Part shown: positions 7,451 to 15,596 of the stretch, in pieces
How the letters are laid out: every line of letters begins with the position of its first letter
How positions within the stretch are numbered: the stretch's first letter is position 1
Notes under the pieces: model-generated
Seen by the model: only the letters and a program-made list of their open reading frames with translations
Told to the model about the DNA's origin: nothing
The model's database searches: none
Source: Desulfonema limicola
GTDB taxonomy: Bacteria; Desulfobacterota; Desulfobacteria; Desulfobacterales; DYRC01
NCBI GenBank assembly: GCA_020718925.1
Contig: DYRC01000018.1
Coordinates: forward strand, 2,096-25,952
Reading direction: 5' to 3'
DNA length: 23,857 nucleotides
Translations under genes and position numbers: made by a program

Positions 7451-8311
7451 ATGGAAGAAACAGTTCAGCTTATTGTTACCGGAGATATGGAAAAAAAAGC
7501 GCTTGCCAAAGCTTTGAAGCGAGCATTTCCAAATCTGTCTTTTCTTGAAGCAAAACAATATGACGGATTCACTTCAGCAGATTTAAGCAACCCCATGCTT
7601 CTGAATCTGCCAATTAAAAGAATTGCCTATGAACTGGTTGCGGCTGTTGATCCGGGCAGACAAGGCGAGCCTGCTGATATGGCAATTGTTATTGAAGATT
7701 TGGAACTTGAGAACTCCCATCAGGCAGATGTGGTTATCGAATGTTTCCAATATGCTGTGAAACAGTGTGTTTATGAGCGATGGTCAAATCAGGCGCGGCA
7801 GGAAAAATGTTTTAGGAAAATCCGTGAACGATGTTCTTTTCATCTTTTTGTTCCGATGACAGAAGCATATTTTTTCGGCGAATCTGACGCTCTTAAACGG
7901 GCGGGAGCAGAGCGCGATTCAACCGTATCCGGTATAAACATGAATGTTGAAGAATTTCTGGTATCTGATGATGCGGATTATCTCAATGCGCCATTGCAGA
8001 GTGGCGATTGGAAAACAGATTGGGCTGTTGATTTTGAAAAGCGAAAAAAGCATCCGAAGCATTATCTTCAATATCTTTGTGATCCTACCGGAACAAAAAA
8101 GAGGAAAGAACGCTATCGGGAAACGCATGGCGGGGTTCGCGCTCTTGAATCTCTCAATTGGAATGTTGTATTGAACAATCAGGAATATGTAACCTTTCTG
8201 AGATCATTATTTGATGATATTGCAGACAGATTCAATTTGGAAAATCCGTATTCCGGCAATTGGCATCCGCTCACCGATTATGCGGGCGGAACTTTACTAC
8301 GAAACATATAA
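7451..8311 (+). CDS. Uncharacterised partner of ATPase (putative effector)
   Basis: A 286-aa soluble protein that I do not recognise as a named family. The N-terminus 'LIVTGDMEKKALAKALKRAF' with E17-like Glu, then 'MAIVIEDLELEN' after a beta-strand-like stretch, and 'FHLFVPMTEAYFFGESDAL' resemble the layout of Toprim-like or DUF4276-like effectors next to AAA ATPases. This is a weak, pattern-level comparison only. ATG 7451 immediately follows the ATPase stop; an AGGAAAA lies within the end of that gene. The tight spacing suggests that the two proteins work together. The restriction-methylation gene starts 17 bases after its stop. Confidence 0.6.
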   Translation: MEETVQLIVTGDMEKKALAKALKRAFPNLSFLEAKQYDGFTSADLSNPMLLNLPIKRIAYELVAAVDPGRQGEPADMAIVIEDLELENSHQADVVIECFQYAVKQCVYERWSNQARQEKCFRKIRERCSFHLFVPMTEAYFFGESDALKRAGAERDSTVSGINMNVEEFLVSDDADYLNAPLQSGDWKTDWAVDFEKRKKHPKHYLQYLCDPTGTKKRKERYRETHGGVRALESLNWNVVLNNQEYVTFLRSLFDDIADRFNLENPYSGNWHPLTDYAGGTLLRNI

Positions 8312-8328
8312 TAAAGGATACAAACATT

Positions 8329-11300
8329 ATGAACAGAGAAAGCATTATTACAGAATATTGCCACAACCTGAAGGCTGCCAATTCTGAGGCGGTACGGAAA
8401 GAATTATTCAAAGATTTGCTGATCCGCTTATTTGATTTTGATCCCGAACTCAGAGACATCATCAACCGCATGAGTCTGGGCGCGGAAAAAACAATTATGG
8501 ATATTCCGCGCAAAGTCCGCACCAAAACCGGATATGCAGATACGCAATATGGTAAGGTTATTATCGAATTTAAAAAAAATCTGAGCAAAAGCAGCTCAGA
8601 GGCAAAAGCGCAATTGAAAGACTATGTGCTGGGCAATTGGGCTTCGGGGCAGGAATATAATTTCACCCTGATCGCCACAGACGGCGGGCATTGGACGATT
8701 TACGCACTCTCTTATGAAAACTATTTTCGCGCTGAAAATCAGGAAGACATTGAGCTTCAGGAGACCGATAATTTTGTTTTGGATAAGGACAATGCCCATG
8801 ATTTTTTCTACTTTCTTGACCGGTATTTGTTCCGCACTGAAAAGCAGACCGCAACGCTGGAACATGTTCAGAGAGATTTCGGGGCTACGTCAGGTACATT
8901 TCTTACGGCTATTGCGATTCTTAAATCCCGATTCGATAAGGTAAAGCATTTACCTGAAATCATAACATCTTTTGAACAGTGGCACAAATTTTTAAGCATT
9001 GCTTACGGCTCTTTTGAAGCTGACCATGAAGTTTTTCTGGTTCATAGCTATCTCAGTATTTTTTCCAAAATTCTGGGATATTCGGTACTTGAGCCGGATA
9101 AATTCATTGATGATGGGACATTGCAGGGAATTATCAGCGGGAATATCTTCAGACAGTTAAATATCATCAATTTCATAGATGACGACTTTTACCACTGGGC
9201 TGCTTCGGAAGATAATTTCAGGGCGATTGTACCGGCGTTCAGAATAATTATCCGGCAGATAGATCAGTATGACTTTACAAAAGTCAGGGAAGACATTCTG
9301 AAAGGCATTTATCAGGAGTTGATTGATATTGAAACCCGTCATGCTCTGGGCGAATATTACACGCCGGACTGGTTATGTGAAAAAATTGTTCGGGAATTAG
9401 ATATTAAGTCGGATAGCACGATTCTTGATCCTGCCTGCGGCAGCGGGTCGTTTTTAAGAGCGGCGATTGATCGCCTGAAAACCGAACATCCCGATATGCC
9501 TGCGTATGACATTGCTCAGAGAGTAGTCGGAATAGATATTCATCCGCTTTCGGTTCAGATTTCAAAGAATACGGTATTGATGGCGTTGGGGAATAAAATC
9601 AGAGGCGAATCCCGTCCTGTCAGTTTGAGAGTATTTCTTGCAAATACGCTGTTTGTTCCCGAAGGCAACATTGAATTATTCGGAAATGTTTTCAAACTGA
9701 TAATTGATAAGCAGATTTATCGTATTGATATGAAAGTATTTGAAAACCCTGCATTATTTGATGAAGCCATAGATGTCTGCAATAAATTCGTTGAAAAGTC
9801 TGAAAAGCAGCGATTCTCTCTTGACGAATTCTCAAAAATTTTCATAAGTCTTTTAAAAGAGCATAAATTATCCGAAGAAATTGTAGAAAGTTTTTATAAG
9901 ATTTATCATGGACTTAAAGAAGCTAAAGAACAGGGGCGGGATAGTATATGGAAATTCATTCTGAAAAATTCATATAAGCCTTATTTTCTTAAAAATTGTT
10001 TTGATTTTGTTATCGGGAATCCGCCGTGGGTGACGTATAAAGATGTGGTAAATAAGGAATATCAGGAAGCATTGCGTCAACTTGCCGATAAATACAAACT
10101 TCTTTCCAAAGTTGCCAATATGCCTCATCTGGAATTGGCAGCTATATTTTTAGCACATTCGGCATCATATTTTCTCAAGACAAACGGACAACTGGCTTTT
10201 GTTTTACCCCGAAGTTTTCTGACTGCGGATCATCATGACAATACCCGCATCGGTAAAGCAGAAGGGTTTAAAATTAACGGAATATGGGATTTGAAAGGAA
10301 TAAGTCCTTTATTTAATATACCGTCATGCGTATTTTTCTGCAAAACAAGAGAAATACGTCCGACAGGCAATCCCAAGCCGATTGGCGGGCTGATTTTTTC
10401 AGGAAGATTGAAAAAACAGGATGGTTCTCCGGAATCCGTAAAACACCTTCTGAAGTCTGAAAAAACAAAGTGGCATTATGTGAAACTCGGCAGACATTCG
10501 GCATTTTCCGATGTAGCATCGAATCATTCGGAAAAAGCCAATTATTATAAGCCGCTATTCAAGCAGGGCGCTACGATTGTTCCCCGAAATTTTTACTTTA
10601 TAGATGTTATTCAGGATGTTCCTGATCTGAATGATCGGATTATGTATGTCGAAACAAGCAGAGCCATCCTTGAAGACGCTAAAATGCCGTGGAAAAAGTT
10701 TATTCTCAAAGGCATGATTTATAGCGGGTTTTTATTCCGTACCGCTCTTGCCAAAAATATCATGCCTTTCGGATTGATTCGTCCGCCATTGGTGGTTTTG
10801 CCGATAATTATCAACAAACATCAGCAGATTGAAGTACTTACGTCTATGGAGTTGTTCAGAAAAGCACAGGCAGATACATCCGATTGGTTTGAAGATGCGG
10901 AAGACTTATGGGATGCAAACAAGACCGAGCGTTCCGAAAATATGAGTTTTTCAGATAGGTTGGATTTTCAAAAAGGTATGACAGCACAGAATCTGCAATA
11001 TCGCTATATCGTGATTTACACTGCTTCGGCAAAAGATGCGAATGCAGTGGTAATTGACAGAAAAAAAATCGATAAGACTTTTATTGCAGAAAGTAAAACG
11101 TATTGGTTTTCTACAAATAATTTGAAAGAAGCCTACTATATTACCAGTTTTTTAAATTCAAATTGTGCAAATGAAAAAATCAAAGCTTTTCAGACAACCG
11201 GACTTTTCGGACCCAGAGATATTCATAAGCGAATTCTGGAAGTTTATTTGCCGCGTTATGACGCAAAAAACGCCGAGCATAAGCTCTTGGCACAAATCGG

Positions 11301-11442
11301 CAAAACCTGTGAGGAAAAAGTAGAGAATCTGATTTCAGGTATCGGCGATGATTATCATATCGGTCAGTTACGGATACAGGTTCGCAATTTGTTATCCGGC
11401 GACTTGAAAGAGATTGATAAGGCTTTGGAAAAAATGCTATGA
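8329..11442 (+). CDS. Restriction endonuclease-methyltransferase fusion (type IIG-like, N6-adenine)
   Basis: A 1037-aa protein. The N-terminal 130 residues hold a PD-(D/E)XK-like nuclease signature: D71 in 'GYADTQYG', then E80 and K82 in 'VIIEFKK'. The methyltransferase follows a helical linker: 'HALGEYYTPDWL', motif I 'DPACGSGSF' from D367, and motif IV 'GNPPW' with N564-W567, which fixes it as a gamma-type N6-adenine enzyme. The C-terminal 400 residues ('WFSTNNLKEAYYITSFLNS', 'GLFGPRDIHKRI', 'EVYLPRYD') look like a target-recognition domain. Nuclease, methylase and specificity in one chain is the type IIG/Eco57I layout, needing no partner. ATG 8329 follows AAAGGA at 8313-8318. It may protect against phage DNA. 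Its target is unknown. Confidence 0.85.
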   Translation: MNRESIITEYCHNLKAANSEAVRKELFKDLLIRLFDFDPELRDIINRMSLGAEKTIMDIPRKVRTKTGYADTQYGKVIIEFKKNLSKSSSEAKAQLKDYVLGNWASGQEYNFTLIATDGGHWTIYALSYENYFRAENQEDIELQETDNFVLDKDNAHDFFYFLDRYLFRTEKQTATLEHVQRDFGATSGTFLTAIAILKSRFDKVKHLPEIITSFEQWHKFLSIAYGSFEADHEVFLVHSYLSIFSKILGYSVLEPDKFIDDGTLQGIISGNIFRQLNIINFIDDDFYHWAASEDNFRAIVPAFRIIIRQIDQYDFTKVREDILKGIYQELIDIETRHALGEYYTPDWLCEKIVRELDIKSDSTILDPACGSGSFLRAAIDRLKTEHPDMPAYDIAQRVVGIDIHPLSVQISKNTVLMALGNKIRGESRPVSLRVFLANTLFVPEGNIELFGNVFKLIIDKQIYRIDMKVFENPALFDEAIDVCNKFVEKSEKQRFSLDEFSKIFISLLKEHKLSEEIVESFYKIYHGLKEAKEQGRDSIWKFILKNSYKPYFLKNCFDFVIGNPPWVTYKDVVNKEYQEALRQLADKYKLLSKVANMPHLELAAIFLAHSASYFLKTNGQLAFVLPRSFLTADHHDNTRIGKAEGFKINGIWDLKGISPLFNIPSCVFFCKTREIRPTGNPKPIGGLIFSGRLKKQDGSPESVKHLLKSEKTKWHYVKLGRHSAFSDVASNHSEKANYYKPLFKQGATIVPRNFYFIDVIQDVPDLNDRIMYVETSRAILEDAKMPWKKFILKGMIYSGFLFRTALAKNIMPFGLIRPPLVVLPIIINKHQQIEVLTSMELFRKAQADTSDWFEDAEDLWDANKTERSENMSFSDRLDFQKGMTAQNLQYRYIVIYTASAKDANAVVIDRKKIDKTFIAESKTYWFSTNNLKEAYYITSFLNSNCANEKIKAFQTTGLFGPRDIHKRILEVYLPRYDAKNAEHKLLAQIGKTCEEKVENLISGIGDDYHIGQLRIQVRNLLSGDLKEIDKALEKML

Positions 11443-11483
11443 TTATTTGAACAGATGTTGACCCGAAAAGACGGAGTTTTTTT

Positions 11484-11924
11484 ATGAGCGAATTAGCCAT
11501 AGAATATGAAAAAGATTTTTACGGATGGCTGCTGCACAATGCAAAACTTATCCGTGATGGCAGATTTTCCGAGATTGATGCTCAGAATGTTGCAGAGGAA
11601 TTAGAGGGAATGGGCAGAGGTGAAAAGCGGGAATTGGTGAGTCGTTTAGCCGTATTGCTGGCACATTTGCTGAAATGGGCATATCAGCCGCAAAAACGTT
11701 CTAAGAGTTGGAAATATACCATTACAGAGCAGCGTCAGCAGGTTTTTGATGTATTAGATGACAGCCCGAGCCTGACGTATGATCTTGATGAAAAATTTGC
11801 CCGTGCATATAAACGTGCAATTCTGATGGCGGCAAAGGAAACCAAACTCAGGGAACGTACTTTTCCTGCAAATTGTCCGTTTTCCAAAGAACAAACGCTT
11901 GATGAAAATTTTTATCCACAATAA
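11484..11924 (+). CDS. DUF29 domain protein
   Basis: A 146-aa protein that matches DUF29 (PF01724) over its whole length: 'YEKDFYGWLLHNAKLIRDGRFSEID', 'NVAEELEGMGRGEKRELVSRL', 'LLAHLLKWAYQP' and 'RSKSWKYTITEQRQQV'. DUF29 proteins are helical, of unknown function, common in cyanobacteria and Desulfobacterota, and often present in many copies. It has a GGAG about 9 bases before its ATG, and no strong coupling to its neighbours. Confidence 0.9.
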   Translation: MSELAIEYEKDFYGWLLHNAKLIRDGRFSEIDAQNVAEELEGMGRGEKRELVSRLAVLLAHLLKWAYQPQKRSKSWKYTITEQRQQVFDVLDDSPSLTYDLDEKFARAYKRAILMAAKETKLRERTFPANCPFSKEQTLDENFYPQ

Positions 11925-11941
11925 ATTTCGGAGGTTTCCCC

Positions 11942-12370
11942 GTGTATTCCAAAATTATGATTCTTCGCTTTCCCAAGGAAGTCGTACATAAGCCGCTGGT
12001 CTGCAATTTGGTCAGAGACTATGATCTGACATTCAACATTCTTAACGCTGAAATTTTTCCCCAGAAAGAGGGGATTTTGGTGCTGGAAATTTGCGGCGTC
12101 CGAAAAAACTTCAGACAAGGCGTGAAATTTCTTGAAGAAAATGGTGTTCAGGTTCAAAGCGCGGAACAGGAAATGAAGCGCAGCAAACATCGCTGTGTGC
12201 ATTGCGGCGCGTGTACGGCAGTCTGCCCCACCGGCGCTTTGTCTGTCAGACGCCCTGAAATGTTTGTGGAATTTGATCAGAAAAAATGCAGTGTCTGCGA
12301 GTTGTGCATCACGGCATGTCCCACACGGGCGATGAGAATCCGTCCTAAAAGTCAGGTATTTTTTGAATAA
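11942..12370 (+). CDS. NIL-domain ferredoxin (two 4Fe-4S clusters)
   Basis: A 142-aa protein. Residues 1-75 form a NIL domain (PF09383, small substrate-sensing fold also found in methionine ABC transporters). Residues 84-130 are a bacterial-type ferredoxin with two 4Fe-4S motifs: C85, C88, C91, C95 ('CVHCGACTAVCP') and C116, C119, C122, C126 ('CSVCELCITACP'). This fusion is common in strict anaerobes and has been linked to sulfur and homocysteine metabolism, but no partner gene for that is next to it. GTG 11942 is the start, with GGAGG at 11930-11934. Confidence 0.92.
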   Translation: MYSKIMILRFPKEVVHKPLVCNLVRDYDLTFNILNAEIFPQKEGILVLEICGVRKNFRQGVKFLEENGVQVQSAEQEMKRSKHRCVHCGACTAVCPTGALSVRRPEMFVEFDQKKCSVCELCITACPTRAMRIRPKSQVFFE

Positions 12371-12438
12371 CGTTGAACACCCATTGCAGTATTGATTCAA
12401 ATTTGATAGATTCACACCCCAAAAAAACCGGAGGATAT

Positions 12439-13173
12439 ATGTCAGGACATAATAAGTGGTCAACCATCAAGCACAAGAAAGGCGCGGCGGACGCAAGGCG
12501 CGGCAAAATTTTCACCAAACTGATCAAGGAAATCACGGTCGCGGCAAAAATGGGCGGCGGCGACCCGGCGGCGAATCCCCGTCTGCGATCCGCAGTTCTG
12601 GCGGCAAAAGCCGAAAACATGCCCAAAGACAATGTTGAGCGGGCAATCAAAAAAGGAACCGGCGAACTTGAGGGCGTTACTTATGAGGAAATAACCTATG
12701 AGGGCTACGGACCCGGAGGTGCGGCTGTTCTTGTGGAAGTCATGACCGACAATAAAAATCGGGCAGTGGCAGATATTCGCCATATTTTCAGCAAATCCGG
12801 CGGGAATATGGGCGAAAACGGCTGTGTATCATGGATGTTCAAAAAGAAGGGCTATTTCAGCATAGACAAAAAAGCGGCAGAAGAAGACAAACTCATGGAA
12901 ATCGCTTTGGAAGCGGGCGCTGAGGATGTTCGGGACGATGGAGACGCGTTTGAGGTGATTACCGCGCCCGATGATTTTGAAGCAGTGAAAAAAGCCCTTG
13001 ACGCCGCTTTGATCAAATATGAGGATGCTGAAGTTACCATGCTGCCCCAAAACACGGTCAGCCTTCAGGGCAAAGAAGCCGAGCAGATCATGCGCCTGAT
13101 GGAGATCCTTGAGGATAACGATGATGTTCAGAAAGCCTATACCAATGCGGATATTCCCGACGATATGATGTGA
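12439..13173 (+). CDS. yebC: YebC/PmpR family (TACO1-like) protein
   Basis: A 244-aa cytosolic protein. The family start 'MSGHNKWSTIKHKKGAADA' is unmistakable, and 'RGKIFTKLIKEI' and 'GPGGAAVLVEVMTDNKNR' follow. Members were first called DNA-binding regulators; more recent work shows that they help the ribosome through difficult sequences such as proline runs. Length is normal. ATG 12439 has GGAGG at 12430-12434, so the longer open frame upstream is not used. In many genomes yebC precedes ruvC; that gene is not present here. Confidence 0.95.
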   Translation: MSGHNKWSTIKHKKGAADARRGKIFTKLIKEITVAAKMGGGDPAANPRLRSAVLAAKAENMPKDNVERAIKKGTGELEGVTYEEITYEGYGPGGAAVLVEVMTDNKNRAVADIRHIFSKSGGNMGENGCVSWMFKKKGYFSIDKKAAEEDKLMEIALEAGAEDVRDDGDAFEVITAPDDFEAVKKALDAALIKYEDAEVTMLPQNTVSLQGKEAEQIMRLMEILEDNDDVQKAYTNADIPDDMM

Positions 13174-13183
13174 TAACATCGAT

Positions 13184-13202
13184 CCCCTCCTTCGGGGAGG
13201 GG
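13184..13202 (+). repeat. GC-rich hairpin behind yebC
   Basis: CCCCTCC (13184-13190) pairs with GGAGGGG (13196-13202) around the loop TTCGG. No U-run follows, so it is a poor classical terminator. Its composition resembles the first hairpin of the insert in the aminotransferase (21110-21132), so it may be a short member of the same dispersed palindrome group. Confidence 0.6.
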
Positions 13203-13214
13203 CGGGAAAATAAA

Positions 13215-13246
13215 AACGGTCAACCGGAGGCAGCCGGTTGACCGTT
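13215..13246. promoter_or_regulatory. 13-bp perfect hairpin before the small ORF
   Basis: AACGGTCAACCGG (13215-13227) and CCGGTTGACCGTT (13234-13246) are perfectly complementary around AGGCAG. On the plus strand it ends directly at the ribosome site AAGGAGG (13247-13253) and may affect access to it or protect the 5' end of the mRNA. On the minus strand the stem is followed by TTTTATTTT, which reads as an intrinsic terminator. Both readings are possible. Confidence 0.65.
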
Positions 13247-13260
13247 AAGGAGGAGAACAG

Positions 13261-13392
13261 ATGAAAAAAATTATCAGGGTTAATTATTGTATATGCAAAA
13301 CCCTTGCCAACCTGAAACTCCCTGTATTTTCCGTAATCTCTTCATATCGCCCGGGTGTTTCGGTTCAATTTAAAAAACATCTTTTCGGATAA
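13261..13392 (+). CDS. Possible small peptide of 43 aa
   Basis: An ATG seven bases behind a near-perfect AAGGAGG opens a 43-codon frame beginning 'MKKIIRVNYCICKTLANLK' and ending at TAA 13390-13392. It contains a C-x-C pair (C10, C12). The sequence is basic, with a mildly hydrophobic middle, and no family is recognised. The strong ribosome site, the hairpin just upstream and the MKKI-type start argue for translation. The short length leaves room for chance. It may be a leader peptide for the unrecognised gene at 13551. Confidence 0.45.
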   Translation: MKKIIRVNYCICKTLANLKLPVFSVISSYRPGVSVQFKKHLFG

Positions 13393-13437
13393 AATAAGGT
13401 CGTATCTTCGATTTCGTCTGTTTTACGGGAATCTCCG

Positions 13438-13457
13438 GGGTTCAAAATTTTGAACCC
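13438..13457. promoter_or_regulatory. 20-bp perfect palindrome (possible operator)
   Basis: GGGTTCAAAATTTTGAACCC is perfectly symmetric and lies 94 bases before the gene at 13551. The half-site TTTTGAAC occurs again at 13527-13534. A symmetric site without a loop fits a dimeric repressor better than a terminator. The rest of 13393-13550 shows nothing else that I can name. Confidence 0.5.
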
Positions 13458-13550
13458 GATCATCTGCTCCCATAGCATCAGGCGATATAATCATCTGATA
13501 TTCAAATAGAAATGTCAGGTTTGATCTTTTGAACTTCAATCAGGAGGAGT

Positions 13551-14339
13551 ATGTCATTTAAAGCCAACTTGTTGAAAAAGATTCAGATAAACAATTTAGC
13601 CGCCAAAGTTATCGCTTCCATCGGACCTGCTGACAGTGAAAAAAAGACAGATAAACAGGCGATGCGGGAGCTTCTGAATATGAGTTCCTACAAATTTCAC
13701 AAAGAGCGGGATCTTGATTTGTACATTTCAGATAATGCCGCAAAGCATAAAATTCTGGTTTCAGACAATGAGCTTGCAATTTATAATTCAACGCCGCAGG
13801 ATGTGGGTTTAAGAAAAAGTCCTACGGTTAAGGAAATGCTCAATGTGTTCAAGGTGATTAAAATCTTAAATGATTCGGATGTGGTGGTTTGTAAAAAAGA
13901 AGCCTCGGTGAAAATCATTGAAAAAGATTGTATTCGCGGTCTTGATCTGTCCTTTGACAAGGCAGATATAAAGGAAATCGAAATTGACGGTGCGGCGTCT
14001 TTGGAAAGCGGTTATGCCAAAGGCGTGATTGAATCGCTGTCGCTGTTTGCCGAGCTGCTGGGATATGTTCCTGCGCCCAAAGCCTTTCAGATTAGCGACA
14101 ATCACATTATCGGCGCGGTTTTGAAAAAAGAAAACAACGTGATGTTCGGTCCGGTAATTTTATACAATCGCATTCATAATGCTCTCAGGCGGGTGGGAGA
14201 GCAAATCAGCAGCGCAGATAAAGAAAAAATCGAATTTCTTCACAAGATAGCGTCAGGAAAAGAAAAAGCATCGCAGGAAGGGGTTGAGGTATTTGCCGCG
14301 CTCAGAGAATCCGTGTTTGTTTCAATGGCTTCGGAATAA
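13551..14339 (+). CDS. Unrecognised cytosolic protein
   Basis: A 262-aa soluble protein without signal peptide or membrane segments. I do not recognise its family. It starts 'MSFKANLLKKIQINNLAAKV' and has the blocks 'SIGPADSEKKTDKQAMRELL', 'YKFHKERDLDLYI' and 'ITILVSDNELAIYN'-like stretches; mixed alpha/beta content. It has a charged, lysine-rich composition and no Cys-cluster or nucleotide-binding motif apart from scattered Cys. AGGAGG at 13542-13547 gives an unusually short spacer to ATG 13551. It stands alone between the small ORF and the convergent PEP-CTERM gene. Codon use resembles its neighbours, so it is probably native. Confidence 0.8.
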   Translation: MSFKANLLKKIQINNLAAKVIASIGPADSEKKTDKQAMRELLNMSSYKFHKERDLDLYISDNAAKHKILVSDNELAIYNSTPQDVGLRKSPTVKEMLNVFKVIKILNDSDVVVCKKEASVKIIEKDCIRGLDLSFDKADIKEIEIDGAASLESGYAKGVIESLSLFAELLGYVPAPKAFQISDNHIIGAVLKKENNVMFGPVILYNRIHNALRRVGEQISSADKEKIEFLHKIASGKEKASQEGVEVFAALRESVFVSMASE

Positions 14340-14343
14340 ATAA

Positions 14344-14375
14344 GGAGTGCAAAAGACTTCATTCTCCTGCACTCC
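14344..14375 (-). terminator. Terminator between converging genes
   Basis: GGAGTGCA (14344-14351) pairs with TGCACTCC (14368-14375). On the minus strand the stem is followed by TTATTTATT, a usable U-rich tail behind the PEP-CTERM gene. The plus-strand side has only GAAAAG, so it serves the minus strand better. Confidence 0.6.
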
Positions 14376-14382
14376 GAAAAGA

Positions 14383-15183
14383 TCAGGCGTTTTTCTTACG
14401 ATTGCGAATGAAAAAGGCAATTGCTATTCCCGAACCCAGCAGAAAAATGGTGGAAGGCTCAGGCGTGGTATCAATGGATGCTGCGGCTTTTGAATCCACA
14501 GTCCATTCCAGAGAGTACAGCGTACCATAAGAAAGGATTAAATCGCTTTCAAAAAATTTATCAACGTCTCCCCCCTCGTTCATAGAGGTATTCCGCCCTG
14601 AAATCCCGTCGTTTATGCTGAACAACGATAACACGCTGCCGGAATCAACATCGCGGATTTTAAGATCAACGCTCAACGAGCTGTCAAAATAGCCATAAGT
14701 ATCGCTGGAAAATCCCTGAAGAATCTCTTTATAGTTGAAAGAAAATGTTACGTTTGTCTGCAGATCCTCAGAGCCTGTAAAGAAAATGGCGATATTGTTC
14801 ATCGTTGACAGACCGCTGGCTTGCCCCTGAAGAGATGTTGTGCTGTCAGGCAAAGATACGTTTGCGCTGGCGGCTATTTCCATTTTCTGAGGATAAAACC
14901 AGGCATAAGACGCACTGGCGTCTGCTGAACCTGATGAAACTTCCATCGGAAGTAACGCGTTGCCGTTGACGGTGTCGCTGACGCTTCCCTGTATTGAATC
15001 ATCAGCAGATACAGCAAGACTAGATTCTGCTTCGTTAAATAATGTTAGCACCTGCCCGGATTCAGGCGAAATCTGAAAATTCCACAGGCTGAATTCACTG
15101 TGGCTCAATGACGAGGCATGTCCGAAAGCCGGAAATATAAGCAAACATGCCAATAAAAACGCAAACCTCTTAAAACGTGCCAT
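14383..15183 (-). CDS. PEP-CTERM sorting-domain exported protein
   Basis: A 266-aa protein. It has an N-terminal signal peptide ('FAFLLACLLIFPAFGHASS') and a C-terminal PEP-CTERM tail: 'TTPEPSTIF', a hydrophobic segment 'LLGSGIAIAFFI' and a basic end 'RNRKKNA'. The middle is Ser/Thr-rich, Cys-free and predicted as beta structure, as usual for these proteins. Exosortase should cut at the PEP motif after export and release or anchor the protein at the surface in the context of exopolysaccharide. The start at 15183 has AAAGGAG seven bases upstream; a longer frame to 15231 lacks one. A sigma-54 promoter lies upstream. Exosortase itself is not in the window. Confidence 0.93.
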   Translation of the reverse strand: MARFKRFAFLLACLLIFPAFGHASSLSHSEFSLWNFQISPESGQVLTLFNEAESSLAVSADDSIQGSVSDTVNGNALLPMEVSSGSADASASYAWFYPQKMEIAASANVSLPDSTTSLQGQASGLSTMNNIAIFFTGSEDLQTNVTFSFNYKEILQGFSSDTYGYFDSSLSVDLKIRDVDSGSVLSLFSINDGISGRNTSMNEGGDVDKFFESDLILSYGTLYSLEWTVDSKAAASIDTTPEPSTIFLLGSGIAIAFFIRNRKKNA

Positions 15184-15298
15184 AATAGTCTCCTTTAAAA
15201 AAAATAAGTCCACTCTAAATATTTTTTCCACTCAAATCACGCCAATCCCATTAAAAAGAAGAAGTGGATAAAAATACCCCAATCTTTATATTATAATA

Positions 15299-15314
15299 TG
15301 CAGATATCATGCCA
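15299..15314 (-). promoter_or_regulatory. Sigma-54 (-24/-12) promoter of the PEP-CTERM gene
   Basis: Read on the minus strand: TGGCATGATATCTGCA. Compared with TGGCACG-N4-TTGCA it differs at two positions and keeps GG and GC exactly 10 bases apart. The predicted start near 15288 gives a leader of about 105 bases to ATG 15183. PEP-CTERM genes in several Gram-negative bacteria are known to depend on RpoN with the PrsK/PrsR system. Confidence 0.7.
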
Positions 15315-15502
15315 TATCACATAAAACAGGGAAAGATGACACAAGGAAGGCAGATGAATACATGAATTATCCTTTGACAGCAAGCATTTTGAAAAAATCA
15401 CAGTTTGTATTTTCGCTCAGATTGCATTGCAAACTGGGTAGTGGTACTTCTGATACTGATAATTGTCTGGTGTAATTTTATCCGTGTTCCGATGAGGATT
15501 TA

Positions 15503-15531
15503 TTGACAATTTCAGCAGTTGTTAGTATTCT
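15503..15531 (+). promoter_or_regulatory. Sigma-70 type promoter of the polysaccharide operon
   Basis: TTGACA (15503-15508), 17-base spacer, TATTCT (15526-15531). The -35 is perfect and the -10 matches 4 of 6. A start near 15538 gives a leader of about 59 bases to ATG 15597. Confidence 0.55.
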
Positions 15532-15596
15532 TGTCTGAAAATTCTGAATCAGGAGTTGATTATCCGAACCGGTATCTGCAAGATTAAGGGATTGCT

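Larger units (their letters stand above)
15184..15596. other. Divergent intergenic region
   Basis: 413 bases without a convincing gene between the PEP-CTERM gene (minus) and the glycosyltransferase operon (plus). It holds one promoter per direction, listed separately, and a short symmetric TTGCATTGCAA in the middle (about 15421-15433). It is AT-rich overall. Confidence 0.7.

Noticed and set aside
11912..12463. Minus-strand open frame of 183 aa
   Set aside because: Antisense to the NIL-ferredoxin gene, whose eight cluster cysteines fix the true frame.
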